A stretch of DNA of 64,000 nt from Siphonodentalium dalli (GCA_032622095.1 CP136067.1:174008556-174072555), one strand, 5' to 3'. Counted from the stretch's first letter, positions 10,341 through 22,545 are shown. A program made the numbers and translations. The notes: generated by a model not told the origin, from the sequence alone.

Positions 10341-11708
10341 TTTATGATTCGACAAATTTCAAAAATGTCAGAGCTTGTTTTGGAATTTTTGATGCACAGT
10401 ACATACAATATATAATAGTAATGTGGGGGTAATGTTGCATGGTTTAAGACGTTTCGTAAAAACGAGGCGTTAAGAAAATCTATAGATTATCCGGTCAGTT
10501 TCTACAGGATCCTATATATAGGGCTCATTCAGTCCGTGTGGGTAGGGGGTTGGTGGCCGCCACTTGATGAGTGGGTTTCAGTTTTGTTCGTATTTGCGAG
10601 TCATGTGTATATGTGGATATGTGTGTGTATGTGCGAATTTGTACGTGCGTGTGTATGTGTACGTCCTGATAGCGTGTGGTTTTCCTTAGTCTTGTACATA
10701 CTTTTCAATCATCTTTGAGCTATATAATTGCATGGCGTGACTGCGCTCGAGTGTGGTTTTTTGTTAGTATGGTGCGAATGTATATGTGTGCGGTGATGAC
10801 TGACTGCTTTAGTATATATGCGATGGGGTGCTATTGTCTTTATTTCTGTATCTTTGTTTTTAAACATTTTTTTGGGTTATGGTATGTTCATGTTTTGCTT
10901 ATATTTCCTTAATTTGATTCAATGTATTCTTGCAATGATCTTCTATTAAGGAGGAATTAAAGAGATATATATAGAAAGTTCTCATGTCAAATTCATAGGT
11001 TTATTTAAGAATTATATATTGTGTGCACTTCATTAATATGCAATTAAGATGTGAATAAACGTGTATTCATGTCATGTTGGCACCAAGATTTTCCTTCACA
11101 AGGAATACTCAAGATAGCAGGTGCTATATATTCATGGAAAGACAAGTTTTCACACGGAAGTGAATTCAAGAAAATTGTCATATTTGTATTCCCGAATAGT
11201 CCATTGAGAAATTATAACGAATCTCAGAACCTGAACTCATTTGTCTGTTCAAGACGACGTCATTTACAATTTTTGTCAAGTTCAATACCGGGTATAATGG
11301 AAAGCAAATTATATTATTGTTGGTCAAATATTGGGGTCCAACATGAATATACACATTAATATTGAGATGAGGACCAGCATTTCACCCTGCAGACTGGCTT
11401 CACAAAGGCTCTGGTTATAGATTTCCGCCATTAAAAAATATATTTATATTCACAATGGCGTTTTTTTCTGGTCGGTGGGGACGCCGTCGTTACTGGGGCT
11501 GTACGTATAGTTTCAACGTGGTCAAACCTACCATTATGCGATGAGAGCAATACACAGTAGAGTCGCTCGTCGTGGCTAGTTTCGAAACATAATTGGGTGT
11601 TCGTTATTATTTCCAGTGGAGGGAAGACTTAGTGGGTCTGCAGCATGTATCCATGCACTGGATAACACCTTCACGAGGGAGTGCGCTGGCGCACCATTAA
11701 ATAATGTG
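10341..11708. other. Intergenic between divergent genes A and B, no gene seen
   Basis: Contains a GT-rich tract (about 10600-10690) and AT-rich sequence. ORFs of 60-100 codons here lack any recognisable domain and show no splice or codon pattern. Confidence 0.5.
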
Positions 11709-11761
11709 CCAAAGCATTCTCTTATATATGCGAGTTTCCAACATATAAGAGAATGCACTGG
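11709..11761. mobile_element. Relic of a palindromic MITE arm
   Basis: CCAAAGCATTCTCTTATATA ... ATATAAGAGAATGCACTGG is a single arm that has lost the TCGACC-ATA-GGTCGC centre. Solitary, with no partner arm nearby. Confidence 0.65.
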
Positions 11762-11818
11762 CTTACAATGTTAAGGTAAATATTGTAAGGACAATGTATT
11801 ATCTTATATATATATATA

Positions 11819-12350
11819 CTAGCAGGTGGAGCCGACTTCGTCCGGGCTGTTTCCCCTCTGCTTTTCGGCGAATTGCGCGATTTGATCTTGGTCCAAAACA
11901 CTGCCCGGACAAAAGTACCCGACAAAAGTACCCGATTTGACCTCGAATTGATCATTTTGAAGGTCAAGGTCAGGTCGGGGTCATGACTCGACCCGTCCAA
12001 AACACTCAGTGGACAAAAGTAACCCCACGTATCAAATTTCGTCGAAATCCCATAAAAATTCGCGATTTGACCTTGAATTGACCCGATTTCAAGGGCAAGG
12101 TCACGTCGCACGGGCAAACGAATAGGCTTACGACACTCCCCATACGAAAGTATCCCCCAGACACAAATTTTCATCGAAATCCCGTGATACTCGGGCGTTC
12201 GACCTTGAAATGACCAGATTTCAAGGTCAAGGTCACGTCGCACGGACAAATTAACCCCCACATACCAAGTTTCATCGAAATCGGTTCGGTCGTTTTCGAG
12301 TCCATCGCGAACACACAGACAGACACACAGATCTTCCAAAATATATAATA
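11819..12350 (-). mobile_element. Helitron-like non-autonomous repeat
   Basis: On the minus strand the element ends in CTAG (11819-11822), preceded by a GC-rich hairpin (CCCGGACGAAGTCGG). The interior holds diverged repeats of GACCTTGAATTGACC and TTCATCGAAATC, and the far end carries ACACAGACAGACACACAG. CTAG end, subterminal hairpin and absence of TIRs fit Helitron-type elements. No Rep/helicase. Confidence 0.5.
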
Positions 12351-12660
12351 CTAGAAGGTGACCCGACTTCGTCCGGGCTTTGACCTTGAATTGTCCATTT
12401 TGAAGGTCGAGGTCAAGTGGGGTCACGATTTGACCAGTCCAAAACACTGCCCGGACAAAAGTACCCGACAAACGTGCCCGTCAAAATCCATCCGGTTTTA
12501 TCCGATTTGACCTTGAATTGATTATTTTGAAGGTCAAGGTCGGGTCGGGGTCACGATTTGACCCGTCCAAAACACTCAGTGGACAAAAGTAACCCTATGT
12601 ATGAAATTTCATCGAAATCCCATCAAAATTGGCGATTTGACCTTGAATTGACCCGATTTC
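12351..12660 (-). mobile_element. Second Helitron-like end, truncated at duplication edge
   Basis: A second CTAGAAGGTGACCCGACTTC end in the same orientation abuts the first. It is cut at 12660, exactly where segmental-duplication unit 1 begins. Confidence 0.5.
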
Positions 12661-12958
12661 GACGGGTCCCTGCGCTAAAGCCAATCGGTTGGATGCCTCG
12701 AGCAGCATTTTATTGGGATGTTTTTATCATCAAAACATAAAACCTCCTCCGTAACTGTAGCTGACCTTGACGAATTAAATAAGTTTCTTCAATTTGGGTA
12801 AATCCAGACTTCGGACTGCCTGATTCTCATGAAACGATGGCTGGAAACAATGACACTTCGGCAATGTTTAGTTAAATCTATGTACGTCACGTATCCATAA
12901 ACACACTCGGGATATATATGCATATATATAAGGATCTAAAATATGAAGAAACTATAAC

Positions 12959-13330
12959 ATTAAAGAGGACCAAATTGTAAAATTGCGCTCGAAATCAGAT
13001 ACGTTTATGCAGTCTGAATCCTGTGTATGTTATGGTTTGAAATCCGGCGTACGGCTCTAAAACGGCCCGATTCCGGCGTACGAAAATGGGGAGGCTCAAA
13101 TCTAAAACGCTAACCGTCAATTAAACTATTAAATATAACTATAATATTAAAGAGGACCAAATTGTTAAATTTCGCTCGAAATCGGATACCTTTATGCAGT
13201 CTGAATCCTGTGTATGTTATGGTTTGAAATCCGGCGTACGGCTCTAAAACGGCCCGATTCCGGCGTACGAAAATGGGGAGGCTCAAATCTAAAACACCAG
13301 CCGTCAATTAAACTATAACAGTTAAATATA
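12959..13330 (+). repeat. 186-bp tandem duplication upstream of gene B
   Basis: ATTAAAGAGGACCAAATTGT starts at 12959 and again at 13145. Each copy includes CCGGCGTACGGCTCTAAAAC and its inverted partner. Unit 2 has a single copy (about 48975-49165), so the doubling is specific to unit 1. Confidence 0.8.
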
Positions 13331-13622
13331 ACTATAATAGTTGAATTCAGGGTGTGCCTGACCTAGTAAATAGCACCGATCCCTATGTATATTTTCTAGA
13401 TACATTAAAATATGTTGAAAGTAAAAAAGTAGTAAATAGCACATAAACAGGATAATTGTGGCGTCGGTTAGCAATTAATAATTGCATGTCCATGTGTGAC
13501 ACGCTTCATGCTTTATTACCACAGATGTACACATCGCACTGTGCTGTCATTTGATAGCAATAATGAAAGATCAGCTCTATAGACGCCATGCTTTCATCCA
13601 CATACCGACTACTGTACCCGCA

Positions 13623-13998
13623 ATGGCGTTCGTTGAAGCTTTTTCAATATTTGCTATGCAGAATATTTCTCTAATATTGTTGTTCGTCATTGTAACACTT
13701 CTTGGATATTTGACACTACTATGTAGGCCGAGGAGCAACCTGCCCCCTGGACCCCCGCGGTTACCCCTCATTGGGAACCTGTTAGATCTCAGAGGCACGC
13801 ATTTCAGGGATCTGTTTGCTGAATGTAGAAGGAAGTACGGCGATGTATTCTCTTTACAAATATTCCATCAAGTGATTATAGTAGTTAGTGGATACCAAAC
13901 ACTCAAAGAGATGCTCGTCAATGAAGGGGATAAATTCTCCGACAGACACAGGAGCGACACATATGAAGCTGCTACATATCACCACGATGAAGCCGAAG
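13623..13998 (+). CDS. Gene B exon 1
   Basis: 376 bp, MAFVEAFSIF to DEAE plus one base. Donor GAAG then GTTTGT. The 3' third differs unusually strongly from gene D (about 12 sites in 100 bp). Confidence 0.92.
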
Positions 13999-16900
13999 GT
14001 TTGTATTACAATATACATGTAGTTATACCCGTCAGGTCACATGCCACACACGTGTCGCCCTGTGTATATATTACACAACGTGGCTACTAGAACCATTAAT
14101 TGAAAGAAAAAAAACTTTAAAAGTTTATTCAGAACCAGACAGGGTCTGTCTTGTCATCGATGATTTTACTTTATTCTACGGTTCCATGATCGATGCGAAT
14201 GTCATTAACCGCTTCGCTGCTAAATGACGTTATGGCGTCGTGTGCTGGGCTGTTGACGTGATTGCTATTTTCCAGTGGTAAAATTATAACGGGAATATCA
14301 CAAGAGCCATAACACTTTGTGAACCATAACACTTTGCTTCATGTCAATAGAAAAGAAATTCTTGTCGAGTTACTCCTGATTGGGTCAAATTATATCCACG
14401 TAATACGAACTACCACATTTTTAAAGCAACACAAACATTTCTAAACAGGAGAGGTTGGTTTTCATGTTATACATATCCTGTATTCTCCAACTTGGCCTCT
14501 TGCCCTCCGCTCTTATATATTCCATGTATTTTTCTTTTCTGAGGAGATAACGAAACATAAGCGATGACTCGCTTGTTGTTAGATCCTCTCCACCCTCATC
14601 TATTCTAAATCATATCATAAACATTTGTACAAACTATTATATATGTCCTTTGTTGGTAGAAATAAATATTGTTTAAACCAGTTGAAAGGCTGTTATCGTT
14701 CACAATCGTGGAATATCATACGCTGTTTGAAACTTCGATATACAGTTATTCCGATGCACCAATCTTATTTTCAAATACTGTTTAACTGTATGTGTATGTT
14801 TTCCACCTTTACATGTCGTACTTGATATAATGCATGTTATGCCTCGTGTATGGCGAATGGTAAATAAATTAATCTGAATCTGCAAACACATGTATTTGTT
14901 TAATTTTCTATTTTGTTGTTTCTGTATTTTGCTTTCAGGGATAGTCTTGGCTTCTGGACCAAAATGGAAACATAATCGTCGTTTCTGTCTTCACCATTTG
15001 CGAAATTGTGGGATGGGGAAGACTTCCATGCAGACTAAAATTCATAAAGAAGCACAGATATTCATGTCAGAGATAGAAAAACACAATGGAGGACCATTTG
15101 ATGCAAGGTCACTGATAATGAATGTCACAAGCAATGTTATTTGTTCAATTGTCTTTGGGCATCGATTCGATTATGACAACGAGAAATTCCGAACTCTGTT
15201 GATAAGTATTCGGGAATTTTCAGCTGAAGACGGTAATATCCAGGTACTGCTACCTCTCGTACTTAAATACATTCCTGGAGATCCTTTCAAAGTGAGCAAA
15301 ACTATCACGGTGTTTTCTAAAGTGCTGAAGATTGTACTGTCAGAAATTCAGAGGCACAAGGATAACTACAAACCGGGTGTGGTCGAAGACATCATAGATG
15401 CATACCTGGATGAATGGAAACGTTCTGGCGATGAGAGTTCATCAACATATTCCGGTGAGCTTGAATGGCCACATTTAGATGGGTTGATATTTATTAATTT
15501 AGCATGGTGTATTACAATGCATACAAAGGTGAAGTAGACGCATTTTAACCAATTTGATAGCCCAACTGTTGGATACATTAATAGGATTAAGTATTACTGG
15601 AGTGGGGTCAAATTTGATTTTGGGACCTGTTTCGGGGAGATCAACGTTCAGACTGTTCGGTAATTGATATAACTTGTGTTACCAGACGATTAGACATCTT
15701 ACAGCAAGTATATCTTGCGTGATATTAGTTGTGTTTATTTTTCAGATGCAAGTTTAGCTAAACTGATTATGGAGTTATTCATGGCTGGTTCGGAAACCAC
15801 GAGTGGAAGTATAGCCTGGTTCTTAGTTCACATGTTACGCAATCGAGGCATACAAGAACATTTACAAGCGGAACTGGACAAAAATATACCGGGCGATCGT
15901 TTGCCGAACATGGACGACAGAAAGAAACTCGTGAACATAGAAGCCGCCATCTTGGAATCACTCAGAATATCGCCCACTGGAGCATTTGGTATACCTCATC
16001 GAGCAGCGTTTGATACCGAGTTCAGAGGTCATACTATTCCACGTGAAGCCATCATTCTGACAAATCTGTTCTCGGTGCTTTTGGATGGGGAGGTCTACGA
16101 AGACCCGTATGTGTTTAGACCATCGCGGTTCATGACTGAACAGAGTATCGTCAAAGGGGACGAATATATTCCCTTTTCACTAGGTAAGTGGTAACTTCAC
16201 TTGTCGCCATATGCATGATAATGTAATATATATATAGGTATGTTGATTGACAACAAGCCGTTAGCCCGAGTTCGAATATGACGACCGCCCCACTGCGAGG
16301 GGAAAGAATCCCCTTAAATGGCACCCTGTTTGTCGAGGCGTGCATCCCACGATAGGATAGGATAGGATAGGATAGGATAGGATATTTTATTTCAATATAC
16401 ACATATTAATGCATAATACATTTTACAAATATTGTATTGTATATTCGAGGGGGTGGCATAGTCAGGCTAGACTGTCTTACTGCCACCCCCTTAAAGATGA
16501 ATAGATGTTACGATATATATATATATAGGCGGTCAAAATTTCTTATACAATGCACGGCTATATAATTATGTATCGCATAATGGTTGCATTTAACTGGATT
16601 ATATGCATGGAGGGTATACGTATAGATAAATCGCTTATGGGTTAATCGATGGTTTGTCTCTTTCTTGTCAGTAGGATGTTCCTTGAAAGTCGAGTAGGAA
16701 TGTGCTGAGTGAGGTTGTGGATTGCGATATAGGGGAGGTCACTCTGTTGACGAGGGGTTATGTCGACGTTCGGGTGGTACTAGGCCGGCCGTGTGTCGCG
16801 AGGCATCAAGTATAGAGTGCGGTTTAGCTCATTGTCCACTTCGTTCCTAATTCACTTACAGACGGGTGGTTGAAATGACCCGGCTCAATCAATTGGCTGC

Positions 16901-19900
16901 TCACGCATCTGCTGTTTCAGATTAAATGTTTGTTTTCTAGCGTTTGTGATGGTTTCTTTGTATTCGGGCATGTTGTTTTGTCGTCTCGTGTTTCTTTAAA
17001 TTTCGTCTTGATTGTTGAAATTTCGTATAAAGTTTTGTTCACTCGTGTCTCACTGTGAGGTACATGTAGTGCCTAAATGCTGCTACATATATATGCAATG
17101 GCTAATTCATCACGACTTCAACTATGTTCCAGCATTATGTCGACCATGAGTCTTAAGTGTAGCCGGCTGCTGTCCTATAGTTGCCGAATATATGGATGGC
17201 AAATCATTCTAGAATTCATACATTTTAAAGTGATGTGAAACACCCCGGCATGATGAGCAAATAAAACTGGGGACTACTCTTGCTCCAATTGTCGCTATCG
17301 CCATAGACTATCAACCCTTTACCCAACAGAAGGGCCCTGTGCCAATGCATTCTCTTATATATGCGAGTCGACCATAGGTCGCCTCGCATATATAAGAGAA
17401 TGCATTGGCCTAAATAAAATCTTTTTTTAACACTTTTTACCATTTTTTCTTACATTCTTTAACAATTTTATAATTTGTAATGTGTTAAGCCAATGCATTC
17501 TCTTATATATGCGAGGCGACCTATGGTCGACTCGCATATATAAGAGAATGCATTGGCACAGGGCCCTTCTAGGCCGGCCGTATGTCGCGAGGCATCAAGT
17601 ATAGAGTGCGGCTTAACTTAACTGGGGACTACTTTTGCTCCAATTAGTTATTTTTACGAATACTAATCCAAGTCGACAATACACAAACGTCATTCTTTTA
17701 TATTAATTAAACACACACGTCATTCTTATATATTAATTAAACACACACGTCATTCTTATATATTAATTAAACACACACGTCATTCTTATATATTAATTAA
17801 ACACACACGTCATTCTTATATATTAATTAAACACACACGTCATTCTTATATATTAATTAACACACACACACACGTCATTCTTATATATTAATTAAATGCA
17901 ATGACGCTAGATGGCGAAATCTTTTGCGTTAGTTTATCGCCGATTGTTGGGTTCAGAATTGAGATGTCAATATTTACAATTGAGCGTAGTTCAGACGATG
18001 TTTTCTATGGAGTGGTATGGTCGATTTCTTTGACATTTTTGGTCATGTTTGTTGAATGTTACCTTCCTCAGGTTGGCATAGAGCCTGAGAACTAATTATA
18101 AGTTTATCACACTCGAAAAAGTCCATAATATGTCTTTAAACGTGTACGAGCTTGGTAACACAGACGGAATATATAGTTTGGAAAATATCTACTACCTCTA
18201 GGTCCGCCATTATATGTTGAAAGCCACTTGGCGGTTTGCGCTCCAAAATCCAACTCATAATATTCGCTTTGATTTTTTTTCACGGTATCGAAATAGATCA
18301 ATAAATTATTAAACTGCCTTTCTGTGACCATTATATGTCTTTGGACACGATGATGGGTACGGTACGGCATAGAAAAGAACAGAGCGTTCCGTGTTAATCT
18401 GTTCATGATATGGTAGAAATTAAGAGCGTTTATGTCGCTTATGTGCGAACAATTTAAAATAGCTTTAAAATGACTGTGACAACGGAAAGTATTTATCAGA
18501 GCATATTAAGCCGGTATATCAATATTTCGTGTACGTGTCAACCTATCGTATACCTCTTTCCAAATTACATAGAAATAATTTGGAAGCTCGAATGAGCCAT
18601 ATGGTTTAAACGGACATTGCTCATTAGAACCTCCAAATCTTTTCTACGTACTTTGGAGCGACGGATACGATAGATCGATAAATAAACAAACTATTGATAT
18701 ACCGGCTTCATATGCTCTGAAAAACACTTATTATTCAACATGTTTAGGGAGATGCTGGCGATAAAACTTCAGAACCTCGAAAAATGGTGACCAAAGCAAC
18801 TCCAACACTCATATCTTCTCAACAGTCATGGTATTTGGGGACTGGGTTCATTGTGACCTAGCAATAATTTATAAATATCTCATTCGCTATATTTTGCGTT
18901 AAGTTATTTATATATAGGTGAAAAAACTATGAATAAATAATCACTTCTATATGTGTGATATCGTACCGCTTTTTCCGGGTTAATTATGACTTAACTTAAT
19001 TATGAGGCGTAACGTCTTTGCGCTGTAGCAGCAGCATTAGTGGATCGTCGAAATTCATGTCGGCTTCGCGGAACGCATGAACGGAACAAATGCAGAATAG
19101 TGACAACGTATGCGGAATGGAACGGCGGTCACGATGATACCATTTTCTAATGATTTGGACAACTATCAGTGATGTTTCTGAAGAGTTTATATGTTTTAGT
19201 GTTAATTCGACTGAATTATTCTGGTATGGAAATTGATGACGCCAAAGACGTGCATAACATTGGCGCTGTACTGGAAACTAGAACTGAACTTGTTATAGAG
19301 AAAACAACTGATGGTAGGGAACTGCGCTCGAATGGGATGAACTTATTAGAAGAGCGCAGAAGTTACAGTCACTCCGGAGATCGTGCTTTCAGTGTTTGCG
19401 CTCCATCATTGTGGAACTCTCTGCCTGGTGAAATTCGAGGCTGTTGGGACTTAATGGAGTTTCGTCATCTGTTAAAGACTCATTTCTTTAAATTAGCTTG
19501 TGAAACTGACTAACATGCAGCTACTGGTATCGTAATTTGTATTTCTCGACAACTTTTTTCAGACTCCTGTAAACTATAACTTTGTTGCGCATGTGAACAT
19601 GTATATGGAATTTGCGCGTTATAAATGTATTAAATAATAATAATAGATTCCCGGTACTGAACTCAACGCTGAACATTACGCGTCGATTTAAGACCAGGGT
19701 CCACACTGCCCTATTTTTACGTTTGCCAAATGAAAATATCTTTTGCCAAAGTCTGTCAGAAGTTGCCATATAATATCGGACGGAAATAATTCGGTTGAAG
19801 GAAAATTTGATTATCGTAAAACAATAAACCAACCACCTGCTTTATATAAATGTCGAAATGATACATCAACTCATAGTTCTGTACTAAACATGACCGTCAT

Positions 19901-20764
19901 ACTCAATATGCGTACCTCCCTGATATGCAATCGCATTAACTATCAGTTGAACTGTGTTAACTTCCCATAACCTCACTAGGCAGCTACTTGAAGACTGATG
20001 TGAAGTGTTCATGATATAGATTGTTTAATGACCAATTTCTTCTACTTCGTTGTGTAAACGATAATTTTCTTGCCAACACTTTTCCAAATTATGAAAGAAA
20101 TATTCACCAAATATGAATTATATTTGGCGAATCATGTTCAAGATTTTACCACAGGAGTTTGGAACTTCAGGCAATGTCCATATATTATATCTTGGATCAG
20201 AGAATAAAGCATATATATATCTGCAAATAGTTTGTCTGTCATTTGCAGAATGAGGTCCACAGAGGGTGAATTTAGTGATGCTATCCCACATAGCGGGCTA
20301 GCGTCACCTAATTCACCCTCTGAGAACCTCATTCTGTTTAGGCGCCAAATGCTATGGGAGACATATAGGCTGAGATTGACGTTCCCCCAGTCGAAGTTGG
20401 TGATGTTCACCAATCAGTCACCTCGATTATGCATTTTATCTTCTGCAAATTAGGGATAAAGAAACTGAACTGAAGGGAAAAAGTAACTAAAACAAATCAG
20501 AAATTTCATGGCAGAAATGACTATAGGAAGTTTGATGTCTGCGTCGCTTCATTCGTGATTATTTGTTCAGGCCGTCGCATTTGCATTGGAGAGAATCTGG
20601 CGAAGATGGAACTATTTCTCTTCCTATCTGCATTACTACAGAGATACCATATTCTACCACCAGAAGGATGCTCTCCTCCGACAGCCGATGGATTCATTGG
20701 ACTTTCATACGACCCACATCCTTTCAAAGTCCGATTCGTCAATCGAAACAGTGCTGAATCTTAA
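13623..20764 (+). CDS. Cytochrome P450, CYP2 clan (gene B), complete, 4 exons
   Basis: Microsomal-type heme monooxygenase; substrate not predictable. Exons 13623-13998, 14939-15454, 15746-16183 and 20571-20764 join in phase 1 each time to give 507 aa, the usual CYP2 length. Residues about 14-33 form the membrane anchor; PPGPPRLP is at 41-48; the C-helix WKHNRR starts at W135; the I-helix AGSETT is at 311-316; ExxR is E368-R371; FRPSRF is at 421-426; the heme loop FSLGRRICIG has Cys448 and is assembled across intron 3. All hallmark residues are present, so the gene looks functional. One oddity is LRNCGMGK, where A, C and D have Phe before GMGK. An in-frame upstream ATG at 13551 would add 24 residues; I prefer 13623 because all paralogs share it. 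Confidence 0.92.
14939..15454 (+). CDS. Gene B exon 2
   Basis: 516 bp. Acceptor TTTGCTTTCAG then GGATAGTC; donor TATTCCG then GTGAGC. Codes IVLASGPKWKHNRRF through GHRFDYDNEK to SSTYS. Confidence 0.92.
15746..16183 (+). CDS. Gene B exon 3
   Basis: 438 bp. Acceptor TATTTTTCAG then ATGCAAGT; donor TCACTAG then GTAAGT. Carries the I-helix, ExxR, FRPSRF and the first half of the heme loop. Confidence 0.92.
16354..16384 (+). repeat. (GATAG)n pentanucleotide microsatellite
   Basis: About six GATAG units in intron 3. Unit 2 has only one or two at 53322-53334. Confidence 0.85.
17313..17570. mobile_element. Palindromic-arm MITE copy 3
   Basis: Arms at 17342-17408 and 17490-17556; outer AACCCTTTACCCAACAGAA. 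Absent from unit 2, where CTCTTGCTCCAATTAGTTAT runs on uninterrupted (about 54181). The site is flanked by two copies of CTGGGGACTACT(C/T)TTGCTC. Confidence 0.85.
17686..17896 (+). repeat. 30-bp minisatellite, about 7 copies
   Basis: Unit AAACACACACGTCATTCTTA plus TATATTAATT. Unit 2 has one degenerate unit at 54225-54270. In gene B intron 3. Confidence 0.9.
18490..18728. repeat. Foldback sequence, also in unit 2
   Basis: CAGAGCATATTAAGCCGGTA at the left pairs with the inverted TACCGGCTTCATATGCTCTG at the right. Conserved at about 54890-55127, with a half copy near 8385-8500. No ORF. Confidence 0.6.
18996..19643 (+). mobile_element. 5'-truncated LINE tail, unit 1 only
   Basis: About 650 bp present between ATTATGACTTA and TAGATTCCCGG. 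In unit 2 these two flanks are directly joined near 55380. It ends in an AATAATAAT tail, typical of CR1/L2-type LINE 3' ends. Confidence 0.7.
19290..19513 (+). pseudogene. LINE reverse-transcriptase C-terminus
   Basis: Last about 60 codons contain RSYSHSGDRAFSVCAPSLWNSLP, FRHLLKTHFFKLA and a stop, the characteristic C-terminal end of CR1/L2/Rex-type RT ORFs. All catalytic parts are missing, so it is a dead fragment inside gene B intron 3. Confidence 0.75.
20248..20337. repeat. About 90-bp palindrome (AGAATGAGGTCC family)
   Basis: AGAATGAGGTCCACAGAGGG ... CCCTCTGAGAACCTCATTCT hairpin with a GCTA-rich centre, about 230 bp before exon 4 of gene B. Equivalent in unit 2 at 56704-56795, and twice inside the MITE at 50568-50821. 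Confidence 0.75.
20571..20764 (+). CDS. Gene B exon 4
   Basis: 194 bp. Acceptor TTGTTCAG then GCCGTCGC. Codes RRICIGENLAKMELFLF to NRNSAES stop at 20762-20764. Supplies the heme-thiolate Cys448. Confidence 0.93.
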
Positions 20765-20929
20765 TTTCTTCATTTCCCAGTCCATAATTTTACTTCACGA
20801 GGTAGATTTTACCCAGTCACTCAGAGTCACTAATCTTAAACTCCCCTCATTCGCAAGAAACATTGAAGCGACTCAATTTTCAGTCGTCCAACTAATCCTA
20901 GTAAATCTACTTTTTATCCGGTAATTTAA

Positions 20930-21195
20930 AGGGGTACTCTCCCCTAAATCCGGCCATTTATGGGACCATCTCCTTTTATACGCAACATAATATATGCAAC
21001 AAATGAATGCATTTGAGCCATGGATTAGTGCAATAAATTCATTTTCATTATAATTACCATGCTATTTGCATCGTCCATTGAGCACATGACTCTATATTGC
21101 ACTGATCCATGGCTCAAATTTATTCATTTGTTGCATATAATGCGTTGATTGTAAAATGAGATGGCGTCACATATGGCCGAATTTAGTGTACCCCT
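20930..21195. mobile_element. TTAA-flanked foldback MITE downstream of gene B
   Basis: 266 bp bounded by TTAA (20926-20929, 21196-21199), ends AGGGGTAC / GTACCCCT. Long inverted arms carry GCAACAAATGAAT and TGAGCCATGGAT. Shared with unit 2 (57379-57796), so it predates the duplication. It begins 166 bp past the gene B stop and may lie in the 3' UTR. Confidence 0.7.
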
Positions 21196-21782
21196 TTAAT
21201 ACGCACGCCTTTTCATTTACATTTGAACTGGATGAGATGATATTCTTGCATCATAGCATCGAGTGGGCGATATCGTGTTGTGGTCCGGGTTAGTAGACGA
21301 CAACGTGATTGAAGGAACACGCAGCACGTGACAAGATTGGACCAATCAGAAGCGAATTGAACAGGAAGGAAGGTAACAACGTTATTGACCTACATGATAT
21401 ATTCTGAATTCGACGGCGCTCTAGGAATCACTTAACTAAATGGTTTCCCGTAGACGACAGTGTGAACGTTTCAGCCAAATTCACTGAATTTCAGCCAGCA
21501 GTCCACTCCAGTGACGTTTACCCAGCTGGATTGACACCAGTTAATCACGAAAACACAAGACAGATCATAGGTCATGCTTTTACTTTTTAAAATAAATAAT
21601 TTCCCACTCGCAAAAATCCTTTCTCCCATTAATTCACCAGTTTAATTATTTAGATATGATGTACAAATCAAATAAACAAGATTTCATCGTTTAATAACGT
21701 GCCACATGTATATCAGGTGAAGGTCATTCTTCAGTAACCTTCACCTCTAGCATTCCACGGTGCGCTCGCTCCCCGACTCTGG

Positions 21783-22160
21783 ACCATAGGTCGCCTCGCA
21801 TATATAAGAGAATGCATTGGCCTAACAATTTTTTACAATTTTAATAATTTGTTCTTGTATTCTTTAACAATTTTATAATTTCACCCATACAGAGCCCCAG
21901 ACAAACATGAGCAGACGACACTCTTCTATGTGCTTCTATATATGTGTGGGGCTCCCTGCAGAGTAATGGATGCTTTTTTTATTTTATGTCCTAAAAATTG
22001 TAAGAAACATTTATTTAAAAAACATGATAAAAAATTGTTAGGCCAATGCATTCTCTTATATATGCGAGGCGACCTATGGTCGACTCGCATATATAAGAGA
22101 ATGCATTGGCACAGGGTAAAAAAATCCCGACTTCCGACTGGATTTGATATGGCGGGTCAC
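21783..22160. mobile_element. Palindromic-arm MITE copy 4 (left arm truncated)
   Basis: Half arm at 21783-21820, full arm at 22043-22109, then GGGTAAAAAAATCCCGACTT and GATATGGCGGGTCAC. The outer sequence differs from copies 1-3 and matches copy 5. In unit 2 the position is occupied instead by about 580 bp (58370-58950) with no MITE. Confidence 0.75.
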
Positions 22161-22397
22161 AAATAACTAAAAGCGGTCAGCAGAATAATTTGGCGTCCTT
22201 TTCAAAGTTCAGCCGACTTGCATCTGAAGCCAGTTATGTATATCAGTCACGTTATCGTTGCTAAGTGCTTGGAAATCTTATATTGGGCTGACTTAATTTA
22301 CTGCGTGCTGGTCTCAAATTATCGTCAGATTTTGTGAAAGTAAATAAAAGTTAACTCAGCTTTTCATGGGAATAAATCATCTGAAAGCTATATAAAT

Positions 22398-22545
22398 ATA
22401 AGAAATGAATAGTGGGTGCTATGTGTGTGTGTTATTGGGGGTACGGAGCTGCGATCGTTGTGGGCACATTAGAGAACACACTATACCCCGATGATCATAG
22501 CACCGTACCCCCAATAACACACACACCCACTACATTCATTTCTTA
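22398..22545. repeat. Long hairpin, about 45-bp arms
   Basis: TAAGAAATGAATAGTGGGTG with GTGTTATTGGGGGTACGG pairs with CCGTACCCCCAATAACAC ... ATTCATTTCTTA. Conserved at 59192-59335 in unit 2. Confidence 0.75.

Noticed and set aside
17686-17896. CRISPR-like array (30-bp units)
   Set aside because: The units are contiguous with no unique spacers, and the DNA is clearly metazoan.
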